Part shown: one piece after another, positions 34,189-40,340 of the stretch
How the letters are laid out: every line of letters begins with the position of its first letter
How positions within the stretch are numbered: position 1 is the stretch's first letter
Assembly: GCF_013317235.1 (NCBI RefSeq)
Contig: NZ_WLCM01000015.1
Location: 63,633-103,972 of the forward strand
Reading direction: 5' to 3'
Length of the DNA: 40,340 nucleotides
Origin: Leisingera sp. ANG59
Lineage (GTDB): Bacteria; Pseudomonadota; Alphaproteobacteria; Rhodobacterales; Rhodobacteraceae
Notes under the pieces: generated by a model
Database searches by the model: none
What the model was told of the DNA's origin: nothing
What the model saw: only the letters and a program-made list of their open reading frames with translations
Position numbers and translations under genes: made by a program

Positions 34189-34778
34189 TGCTGCTCAACC
34201 GCCGCAAGGTCCGCATCGAAACCGAGCGCCTGACCCTCAGGCCGCCGGTGCATGCGGATTTTCACGGCTGGGCGGCGCTGCGGCTGCAGAGCCAGCCCTA
34301 CCTGACGCCATGGGAGCCGAGCTGGGCGGCGGATCACCTCAGCCGCAAGAGTTTCACCAACCGGGTCTACTGGGCGCGCCGGTCGGTCACGGGCGGCACA
34401 GCGCTGCCGCTGTTCCTGATCCGGCGCGACGATCAGCTGCTGGTGGGGGCGATCACGCTGGACAACATCCGCCGCGGCCCGGCGCAGGCGGGCACGCTCG
34501 GCTATTGGACCGGGCTGCCCTTTGCCCGCCAGGGCTACATGCGCGAGGCGATCGGCGCGGTGGTGCATCATGCTTTCACCAAGCTGGACCTCAGCCGCGT
34601 CGAGGCCGCCTGCCTGCCGGAAAACCAGGCCTCCCGCGGGCTGCTGGAGAAATCAGGCTTCAAATACGAGGGCGTTGCCCAGTCCTATCTGCAGATTAAC
34701 GGCCGCTGGCGCACCCATGTGCTCTATGCCTCCCTGCGCCACGACCGCCGCGGCAAGACGCTGGCAGGGCAGGCCTAG
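34188..34778 (+). CDS. GNAT-family N-acetyltransferase (RimJ/RimL type)
   Basis: A 196-residue acetyltransferase. The N-terminal ETERLTLRPPVHADF is the RimJ/RimL-type opening, and acetyl-CoA binding is shown by LPFARQGYMREAIGAVVHHAF. The closing motif is VEAACLPENQASRGLLEKSGFKYEG. Relatives acetylate the N-terminal residue of ribosomal proteins or other amines; the target here is unknown. The ATG shares a base with the stop of the M16 gene (TGATG). It ends the operon; a structured element begins 26 bases later. Confidence 0.88.
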   Translation: MLLNRRKVRIETERLTLRPPVHADFHGWAALRLQSQPYLTPWEPSWAADHLSRKSFTNRVYWARRSVTGGTALPLFLIRRDDQLLVGAITLDNIRRGPAQAGTLGYWTGLPFARQGYMREAIGAVVHHAFTKLDLSRVEAACLPENQASRGLLEKSGFKYEGVAQSYLQINGRWRTHVLYASLRHDRRGKTLAGQA

Positions 34779-34803
34779 GCGGCGCATTTCAGACAGCCAA
34801 TCT

Positions 34804-34971
34804 CTCCCGCCAGGCGCCTGCGCATCTGCGGATGCGCCGCTCCCGTTGGGCCGGGCGCCGCCCCTGTGGTGCGGCGCAGGTTCCGTTGCTGGCGGTGCCG
34901 CGCCCTGCGCCAGCAGGGCGCCACGCCCAACCGGGACGCGGAATTTCCAATTCCGCCGGTGCGGGCGGGAG
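34804..34971 (+). repeat. Structured intergenic element, copy A
   Basis: Nested pairings cover 168 bases. The outer stem is CTCCCGCC (34804-34811) with GGCGGGAG (34964-34971). Inside are hairpin 1 (GCGCATC, 34820-34826 with 34831-34837), stem 2 (CCCGTTGGGC, 34842-34851 with 34925-34935, one bulge) enclosing two hairpins (GCGCCGC 34855-34861 with 34871-34877; GCCCTGC 34902-34908 with 34913-34919), and hairpin 3 (GCGGAATT 34938-34945 with 34949-34956). No gene is present between 34779 and 35036. The plan recurs at 37341-37499. Confidence 0.75.
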
Positions 34972-35036
34972 CTTCTGGGTCTGGAAAATCCGGCAGACGG
35001 GGCTGACAATGCCTGTTCGCGCCCTAGAACTGCCAC

Positions 35037-35861
35037 ATGCGCGCCTTTGCCTCTCTCCTGTGCCTCCTCTTGTGCTTCAGTGCCCTTCAGGCGCAGGAGC
35101 GGCGGCAGAGCCATTGCATTGCCTTGGCACAGGCTGTGCCCGGTCTGGAATACCTGCATCAGGCCAGCTGGCAGGATCCGGTGGCAGAGGACAGCGTGCA
35201 GATCCGCTATATCGCCCATGCCTCTTTCCTGCTGCGCACCGCGGGCGGGCTGAACGTGGTCACCGATTTCACCGGCTTCACAGGCGCCGCGCCGCTGATC
35301 CCGGATGTCGTCACCATGAACCACGCCCATGAGACCCATTGGACCGCGCACCCTGATCCGGCAATCCCGCATGTGCTGGAGGGCTGGGGGCCGTTCGGGG
35401 CAGGCATCGAGCATCACCTCGACCTCGGCGAGATGCTGATCCGCAATGTGCCCACGGACATCCGCAACATGTTCGGCGGAGTCGAGGAACGGGGCAATTC
35501 GATCTTTGTGTTCGAGGCTGCGGGCCTGTGCATCGGCCATCTCGGTCACCTGCACCATGTGCCGACGCCGGAGCAATACGCGGCGCTGGGGCGACTCGAT
35601 GTGGTGATGGCGGCGGTGGATGGCGGCATCACCCTGCCGCTGGATCAGATGCTGGAGGTGCTGGGGCGGCTGCGGTCCTCGGTGATCATTCCGATGCACT
35701 GGTTCAGCGACTATTCGCTGCAGAGTTTCCTGTCCCGGACCGGCCCGGAATTTGATGTGGTGGATGAGGGTGCAAGCGACCTGACCGTTTCCCTTCGCAG
35801 CCTGCCCGGGCGCCCGACCATCCATGTGCTGCGGCCCAAGTACCTGCTGGAAGAGGAGTGA
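35037..35861 (+). CDS. MBL-fold metallohydrolase, exported, with altered metal site
   Basis: A 274-residue UlaG-like beta-lactamase-fold protein. A signal peptide (about 1-19, ending LQAQ) suggests export. Fold motifs include HASFLL (61-66), VTDFTG (75-80), NHAHETHW (95-102), GHLGHLHH (167-174) and IIPMHWF near residue 219. The usual HxHxDH motif reads HAHETH, so the Asp metal ligand is Thr; the metal site may hold one ion or be rearranged. No ribosome binding site is clear at ATG 35037. It lies between copy A of the structured element and the FAD oxidase. The substrate is unknown. Confidence 0.82.
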   Translation: MRAFASLLCLLLCFSALQAQERRQSHCIALAQAVPGLEYLHQASWQDPVAEDSVQIRYIAHASFLLRTAGGLNVVTDFTGFTGAAPLIPDVVTMNHAHETHWTAHPDPAIPHVLEGWGPFGAGIEHHLDLGEMLIRNVPTDIRNMFGGVEERGNSIFVFEAAGLCIGHLGHLHHVPTPEQYAALGRLDVVMAAVDGGITLPLDQMLEVLGRLRSSVIIPMHWFSDYSLQSFLSRTGPEFDVVDEGASDLTVSLRSLPGRPTIHVLRPKYLLEEE

Positions 35862-35901
35862 GCGCCTTGCCAGCCGCGGGGCCTTGCGGCATGGATAAGG
35901 C

Positions 35902-37320
35902 ATGACGCTGAACCCTGCCGATCCCGCCTTTGCCGCCCGCCTTTCAACCCTGCTGCCCGAGGGCGTGCTGCGGCCCGCCGAACCGCGCTATCTGGAAGAG
36001 CCGCGCGGCCGGTATCAAGGGCAGGCGGGGCTGCTGGCGCTGCCGCGCAGTGTGGAGGAGGTGTCCATTCTGGTCCGCGAAGCCAATGCTGCGCGGGTGC
36101 CGGTCGTGCCTTATGGCGGCGGCACCGGGCTGGTGGGCGGCCAGGTGATGCCCGAGGGCCCGGCGCCGCTGGTGATCTCGCTGGAGCGGATGGCGGCAAT
36201 CCGGGCGGTGCACGCCCGGGAAAATGTGCTGATCGCTGAAGCGGGCGCCATTCTGGCCGATGTGCAGGCCGCAGCGCGGGAGGCCGGGCGGCTGTTCCCG
36301 CTGTCACTGGCGGCAGAAGGCTCTGCCCGGATCGGCGGCAACCTCTCGGCCAATGCGGGCGGCGTCAATGTGCTGCGCTACGGCAATGCCCGCGCCCTCT
36401 GCCTGGGGCTGGAGGCGGTGCTGCCGACGGGCGAAATCTGGCATGGACTGTCGCGGCTGCGTAAGGACAACACCGGCTATGACCTCAGGAACCTCTTGAT
36501 CGGGGCTGAGGGCACATTGGGGGTGATCACCGCTGCCGCGTTGAAACTCTCGCCCATACCAGCGTCGCAAGGCACCGCGGTTTTTACCGTGACGAACCCG
36601 CAGGCCGCCATTGATCTGCTGGCCCTGGCCCGGGACCACGCGGGCGAGGGCGTCAGCGCCTTTGAGCTGATCCACCGGCAGGGGCTGGAATTTCTGGCGG
36701 AGACGCAGCCGCAGGTGCGCCAGCCTTTTGCCGCGGCGCCGGAGTGGTGCGTGCTGATCGAGTTGGGCCTGCCGCGCGGGCTGCAGGCGGAGGAAACGCT
36801 GGCAGAGCTGTTTGAAGCCGCCGAGGCGGCGGGGCTGGCCAGCGACGGGGTGATCGCCCAGTCGGAAAGCCAGCGGCAGGCGCTGTGGGCCATGCGCGAG
36901 CACATCCCGCTGGCCAACAAGGCCATCGGATCGGTGTCCAGCCATGACATTTCTGTGCCGATTTCGGACATCCCCGCCTTCATCGAACAGGGCAGGGAGG
37001 CGGTTGCCCGGCTTGGCGATTTCCGCATCAACTGCTTTGGCCATCTGGGCGACGGCAACCTGCACTATAACGTGTTCCCGGCCAAGGGCCGCAAGCGGGA
37101 GGACTACGAGGCCCTGCGGGGGGCGGTGAAGGAAGCCGTGCATGATCTGGTCCACGCCTTCGGCGGCTCCTTCAGTGCCGAACACGGGGTGGGGCGGATG
37201 AAGGCTGGCGATCTGGAGCGCTATGGCGACCCGGCCAAGCTGGCCGCGATGCGGGCGATAAAACAGGCGCTGGACCCCAATGGCATCATGAACCCGGGTG
37301 CAGTGCTGCGCGCAGAATGA
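35902..37320 (+). CDS. FAD-linked D-2-hydroxyacid dehydrogenase, GlcD/D2HGDH-like
   Basis: A 472-residue flavoprotein. The FAD-binding PCMH domain has PYGGGTGLVGG (70-80), then GGNLSANAGGVNVLRYG and IGAEGTLGVIT. The C-terminal cap has GHLGDGNLHYN, SAEHGVGRMK and the closing DPNGIMNPG. These match the glycolate oxidase GlcD and D-2-hydroxyglutarate/D-lactate dehydrogenase group, which oxidise D-2-hydroxyacids to 2-oxoacids. The histidines in HLGDGNLH are likely metal ligands. GlcE and GlcF partners are not nearby, favouring a stand-alone dehydrogenase of the D-2-hydroxyglutarate type. It starts 40 bases after the MBL gene. Confidence 0.9.
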   Translation: MTLNPADPAFAARLSTLLPEGVLRPAEPRYLEEPRGRYQGQAGLLALPRSVEEVSILVREANAARVPVVPYGGGTGLVGGQVMPEGPAPLVISLERMAAIRAVHARENVLIAEAGAILADVQAAAREAGRLFPLSLAAEGSARIGGNLSANAGGVNVLRYGNARALCLGLEAVLPTGEIWHGLSRLRKDNTGYDLRNLLIGAEGTLGVITAAALKLSPIPASQGTAVFTVTNPQAAIDLLALARDHAGEGVSAFELIHRQGLEFLAETQPQVRQPFAAAPEWCVLIELGLPRGLQAEETLAELFEAAEAAGLASDGVIAQSESQRQALWAMREHIPLANKAIGSVSSHDISVPISDIPAFIEQGREAVARLGDFRINCFGHLGDGNLHYNVFPAKGRKREDYEALRGAVKEAVHDLVHAFGGSFSAEHGVGRMKAGDLERYGDPAKLAAMRAIKQALDPNGIMNPGAVLRAE

Positions 37321-37340
37321 CGTGTGTCATGCGCGGCACG

Positions 37341-37499
37341 CTCCCGCAGCCGCGGCTGCCCGGCTGTGCCGGACCGCCTGGCGGCCTTGGGCCCGGCGCC
37401 GCCCATCCGCGCGGCGCGCCCCTTCCGGCCCAAGGGGCCTGAAGGGGCCATGCCCAACGGGAACAGGCTTTCCCTGGAAAGGCGCCTGACCGGCGGGAG
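37341..37499 (+). repeat. Structured intergenic element, copy B
   Basis: This 159-base stretch repeats the plan of copy A. Outer arms are CTCCCGC (37341-37347) and GCGGGAG (37493-37499). Hairpin 1 is GCAGCC (37346-37351) with GGCTGC (37354-37359), overlapping the outer arm by two bases. Stem 2 is TTGGGC (37387-37392) with GCCCAA (37452-37457 region), and inside it is GCGCCGC (37396-37402) with GCGGCGC (37411-37417). Hairpin 3 is CTTTCC (37468-37473) with GGAAAG (37476-37481). It lies between the convergent oxidase and apt genes. No gene is seen from 37321 to 37537. Confidence 0.72.
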
Positions 37500-37537
37500 T
37501 GCCCGGGCTGGCGGCCTGGACGGTCAGGAGAGTAGCT

Positions 37538-38077
37538 TCAGAGGCCCTCGAACTCGCAGAGCACATGCACGTCCATGCCCATGTCCTCCAGCAGCTTGCG
37601 CCCGCCCAGTTCCGGCAGATCGACGATAAAGGCGCAGGAGACGATCTCGCCGCCCAGCCGCTCGATCAGCTTGATGCCTGCGCCCGCGGTGCCGCCGGTG
37701 GCCAGCAGGTCATCGACCATCAGGATCTTCTCGCCCGGCTGGATGGCATCGTCGTGGATCTCCACAATCGCCTCGCCGTATTCCAGCTTGTAGTCCTGGC
37801 TGATGGTGGTGCCGGGCAGCTTGCCCTTCTTGCGGATCGGCACGAAGCCGGTGCCGAGCTGGTGGGCAATGGCGCCGCCCAGGATGAAGCCGCGCGCCTC
37901 AAGCCCCACAACCTTGTCGATCTGCTCGCCGGCATAGGGGTGCAGCATCTGATCGATTGCCATGCGGAACCCGCGCGGATCGGCAAACAGGGTGGTCACA
38001 TCGCGGAACATGATCCCTTCGTGCGGGAAGTCGACGATGGTGCGGATGTAGTCCTTGACGGCGGGTTTCTTGGGCAT
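37538..38077 (-). CDS. apt: Adenine phosphoribosyltransferase
   Basis: A 179-residue type I phosphoribosyltransferase that makes AMP from adenine and PRPP in the cytosol. The PRPP-binding motif [14 protein letters not shown] is at 118-131, the substrate-hood region is [11 protein letters not shown], and [14 protein letters not shown] is conserved. Length is normal. It is downstream of the DUF418 gene on the minus strand, 117 bases away, with a 7-bp hairpin between them. The gene mtnP, which releases adenine, lies two genes upstream. Confidence 0.95.
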   Translation of the reverse strand: MPKKPAVKDYIRTIVDFPHEGIMFRDVTTLFADPRGFRMAIDQMLHPYAGEQIDKVVGLEARGFILGGAIAHQLGTGFVPIRKKGKLPGTTISQDYKLEYGEAIVEIHDDAIQPGEKILMVDDLLATGGTAGAGIKLIERLGGEIVSCAFIVDLPELGGRKLLEDMGMDVHVLCEFEGL

Positions 38078-38111
38078 CGGCGCGGCTCCCCTGAGCAGTA
38101 TCGGTGTTGCG

Positions 38112-38130
38112 GCCCGGCAGGCGGCCGGGC
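38112..38130 (-). other. Hairpin between DUF418 gene and apt
   Basis: GCCCGGC (38112-38118) pairs perfectly with GCCGGGC (38124-38130) around a 5-base loop, 64 bases after the DUF418 stop and 35 before the apt start. No U-tract follows, so it could attenuate or stabilise rather than terminate. Confidence 0.5.
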
Positions 38131-38194
38131 CAGCAGCGGTTTGGACGATCCTGGGCCCTGTTGCAAGGGAAAGCAGGCGGCGGCCGACTTCGGG

Positions 38195-39205
38195 TCACCG
38201 GGCCAGGTTCGTGCTCCAGCGCATCAGCGCCTCCAGCGGACCGCGTCCGGCAAAGAGGTTCCAGAACCACACCAGCACCATGGACAGCGCGCAGAACCCC
38301 AGCGAGTAGCCGAAGATCTGCGCCGGGCTGAGCGAGCCGTCCAGCTGTCCCATCGCCTCCAGCGTGCCCATGCCCAAGAGGATATGCGCCGCATAAAGGC
38401 TGAGCGCCTGCCGCCCGGGCGCAGCCAGCCATTCCGCCAGCCCGGCCTTGCCGAGCGCCGGGGCGACCGCCAGCACCAGTCCGGTGACCGCCAGCGCACT
38501 GCCGGAGGCCGACAGGATGTAAAAGGGGCCTGGCGGGATGGCACTGGTGCCGAACAATTCCGCCAGCTCCGGGTCAGAGATGAGCATGCCGGGTACGGCC
38601 CCCACCACCGCGGCCGCGGCTCCCCAAAGGACCAGATGCGCCTGAACCCGGCGGCTGGAGAGCTGAAGGCGGCCCGCCCACATGCCCAGGAACAGGAAGG
38701 CGGCCCAGGGAAACACCGGGTGCCAGCCGTTGAAGAAGGAGTGGCGCAGGAAGCCTTCGATGGTCCAGAAGTCCGCATACTCAAGGGTCTCCCAGCTCCA
38801 ATGCGCCTCGTAATCCAGGGCCAGAAGGCTGATCAGCCCGATCAGCAGGGTGCCCGCCGCGGCCAGCAGGAGCGCCCGGCTGGAGGCGGTCAGGACAGGC
38901 AGCGCCACCAGGAAGTAAAGCGCGTAGAAATGCAGGATGTCGGCCTCGAAGATGGTGAGGTTCAACAGCCCGATCACAAACAGGAACACCGCCCGGCGGA
39001 AGACTGTTGTGCGGTCCGGGCTGCCCAGCGTGAGACCAATGCCTGCCAGCACCTCAAACAGCGCCGCCGCTCGTCCCTCCAGCGCGTTGGTGAGCAGCGA
39101 TGCGGTGTCCGTGCCCGGCGTCACCTGGGCGGCAATGCGGAAGTTCACCAGCACCATGCCGCAAAAGGCCAGAAAGCGGGCAATGTCCAATCCGTGCAAA
39201 CGCAT
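38195..39205 (-). CDS. DUF418-type multi-pass membrane protein
   Basis: A 336-residue membrane protein with about nine or ten hydrophobic segments. The opening RLHGLDIARFLAFCGMVLVNF and the region with EGRAAALFEVLAGIGLTL match the DUF418 layout, which resembles acyltransferase-3/heparan-alpha-glucosaminide acetyltransferase proteins. The C-terminal part has PGRQALSLYAAHILLG and the final FGRGPLEALMRW-like ending. Function is unknown; some relatives are thought to be acyltransferases. It lies between mtnP and apt but has no obvious link to adenine salvage. A terminator after mtnP suggests it has its own promoter in the 128-base gap before it. Confidence 0.8.
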   Translation of the reverse strand: MRLHGLDIARFLAFCGMVLVNFRIAAQVTPGTDTASLLTNALEGRAAALFEVLAGIGLTLGSPDRTTVFRRAVFLFVIGLLNLTIFEADILHFYALYFLVALPVLTASSRALLLAAAGTLLIGLISLLALDYEAHWSWETLEYADFWTIEGFLRHSFFNGWHPVFPWAAFLFLGMWAGRLQLSSRRVQAHLVLWGAAAAVVGAVPGMLISDPELAELFGTSAIPPGPFYILSASGSALAVTGLVLAVAPALGKAGLAEWLAAPGRQALSLYAAHILLGMGTLEAMGQLDGSLSPAQIFGYSLGFCALSMVLVWFWNLFAGRGPLEALMRWSTNLAR

Positions 39206-39272
39206 GAAAACCCCGTGAAATCAGGAATGTGAAAAGAGCTTGTCCTGCTAGGATAAAGGAACTGCCGGCGGC

Positions 39273-39304
39273 AAAGAAAAGGGGCGGTCCGCAAAGACCG
39301 CCCC
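39273..39304 (-). terminator. Intrinsic terminator after mtnP
   Basis: On the minus strand GGGGCGGTC (39304-39296) pairs perfectly with GACCGCCCC (39289-39281) around a 6-base loop and runs into TTTTCTTT. It lies 29 bases after the mtnP stop. It should isolate mtnP from the DUF418 and apt genes. Confidence 0.9.
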
Positions 39305-39333
39305 CGTGTGCTGCTGAATGCAAGGGCTGCCGG

Positions 39334-40224
39334 TCAGCCCAGAACCCGGCCCGCCACGGAGTCCAGCCTGGCCAGCAGCGCCGGATCGCGTTTTTCGGGC
39401 GCGGTCATGATGGCGTATTCCAGCGCCTTGTCGCAGCCGTGCGGGCAGTCCTGCCGCTCCTTGCCCAAGAGGCCGGGCAGGCGGCGCACCAGTTCCCGGG
39501 CGTTGGCGGAATTGCCCTGCAATGTGGCAATGATATCAGTTATTTCCACCGCGCCGTGCTCCGGGTGCCAGCTGTCGTAATCGGTGACCATGGCGATGGA
39601 GGCGTAGCACAGCTCCGCCTCGCGGGCGAGCTTGGCTTCGGGCATGTTGGTCATGCCGATGACGTCGCAGCCCCATTGCTCGCGGTACATCTTGCTCTCG
39701 GCCATGGAGGAGAACTGCGGCCCCTCCATGCACAGGTAGGTGCCGCCGCGGTGCACCTTGACGCCGGCCTCCCGCGCGGCCGTCTCTGCCGCGTCTGAGA
39801 GCCGTTCGCAGGTCGGATGCGCGACGCTGACATGGGCGACGCAGCCGCTGCCAAAGAAGCTTTTCTCGCGCGCAAACGTCCGGTCAATGAACTGATCCAC
39901 AACAACAAAATCGCCCGGCGCCATCTCCTCGCGGAAGGAGCCGCAGGCGGAGACGGAGAACACATCCGTCACCCCCAGGCGCTTCAGCGCGTCGATATTG
40001 GCGCGGTAGGGGACCTCAGTGGGGGAATGCACATGGCCGCGGCCGTGGCGGGGCAGGAAGGCCATTTTGACGCCGTCCAGCGTGCCGGTCAGGATCTGGT
40101 CCGACGGCGCCCCCCAGGGCGTTTCGACCGTGGTCCACTGGGCGCCTTCCAGCCCGTCGATCTCATAAATGCCGGAGCCGCCGATCACGGCGATCATGGT
40201 TTCCCGGGGTTCTGAAATGGTCAC
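39334..40224 (-). CDS. mtnP: S-methyl-5'-thioadenosine phosphorylase
   Basis: A 296-residue phosphorylase that splits methylthioadenosine into adenine and methylthioribose-1-phosphate. Motifs are VIGGSGIY near the start, LPRHGRGH for phosphate, GTYLCMEGPQFSS and GMTNMPEAKLAREAELCYA in the substrate pocket, and VTDYDSWHP, where the Asp favours adenine over guanine bases. I start it at GTG 40222-40224, because AGGAGG lies 7 bases upstream; the ATG nine codons on has only a weak site, and the longer frame to 40263 includes the ribosome binding site. It works upstream of Apt in adenine recovery. Confidence 0.94.
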   Translation of the reverse strand: MTISEPRETMIAVIGGSGIYEIDGLEGAQWTTVETPWGAPSDQILTGTLDGVKMAFLPRHGRGHVHSPTEVPYRANIDALKRLGVTDVFSVSACGSFREEMAPGDFVVVDQFIDRTFAREKSFFGSGCVAHVSVAHPTCERLSDAAETAAREAGVKVHRGGTYLCMEGPQFSSMAESKMYREQWGCDVIGMTNMPEAKLAREAELCYASIAMVTDYDSWHPEHGAVEITDIIATLQGNSANARELVRRLPGLLGKERQDCPHGCDKALEYAIMTAPEKRDPALLARLDSVAGRVLG

Positions 40225-40340
40225 ATCCTGCCCTCCTGTTGCTGCTGATTTGGATATGCGCAAGCGGGGGCGGATTTGGCAAGAGCGGGGCGGTAAACAG
40301 GGGGTGGCATGCGCGCACCATATGTGCAGCGGATGGGTGC
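40225..40340. other. Right-end upstream region
   Basis: The last 116 bases hold the mtnP leader, with AGGAGG at 40232-40237 on the minus strand. I see no complete gene or convincing promoter. Confidence 0.4.

Overview
The window is a chromosomal segment from an alphaproteobacterium, most likely a Rhodobacteraceae member of the Roseobacter group. The reasons are the high G+C content, the gene string ctaC-ctaB-ctaG-ctaE-surf1-thrC-M16 protease-GNAT, a Tad pilus locus with the pilin signature AVTVDWVVLTA, and an FNR-type TTGAT-N4-ATCAA box. The assignment rests on gene content recognised by eye, not on a database search. I see no tRNA, rRNA, CRISPR array, prophage or insertion sequence.

Layout. 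(1) 1-5170: the 3' end of folD with a clear terminator, a hotdog thioesterase, the PdeM phosphoesterase with its Lhr-like helicase, and an HxlR regulator divergent from a tandem SnoaL-like protein. (2) 5173-17200, all on the minus strand: a Tad/Flp pilus locus. In transcription order it holds two Flp pilins, CpaB, secretin, an OmpA-type lipoprotein, CpaE/TadZ, CpaF/TadA, TadB, TadC, two TPR lipoproteins, the prepilin peptidase and a winged-helix AAA+ ATPase. A divergent lytic transglycosylase (17558-18373) lies beside the pilins. (3) 18374-18829: a palindrome-rich gap, then scoB-scoA (succinyl-CoA:3-ketoacid CoA-transferase). (4) 20323-21401: a VOC protein divergent from a TetR regulator, with two copies of one operator between them. 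(5) 21398-27060: topA, dprA and tldD on the minus strand. (6) 27061-34778: an aa3-type cytochrome oxidase operon without subunit I, running into thrC, an M16 protease and a GNAT acetyltransferase. It includes a 59-codon membrane-protein gene between ctaB and ctaG. (7) 34779-40224: an MBL-fold protein, a GlcD-like FAD oxidase, and on the minus strand mtnP, a DUF418 membrane protein and apt.

How the genes work together. The Tad block encodes most of a pilus: pilins, processing peptidase, inner-membrane platform, motor, secretin and pilotin-like lipoproteins. The pseudopilin genes tadE, tadF and tadG are not here. The cox block supplies subunits II and III plus heme O synthesis, copper insertion and SURF1. 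MtnP releases adenine from methylthioadenosine and Apt returns it to AMP.

The least explained signals are two related, multi-hairpin intergenic elements (34804-34971 and 37341-37499). They share a stem plan but differ in sequence in a way that keeps base pairing. Other notable sites are the paired TetR operators, an FNR-type box and a 19-bp palindrome before ctaC, hairpins that punctuate the cox and tad transcripts, and the AAA+ ATPase at the end of the tad locus.
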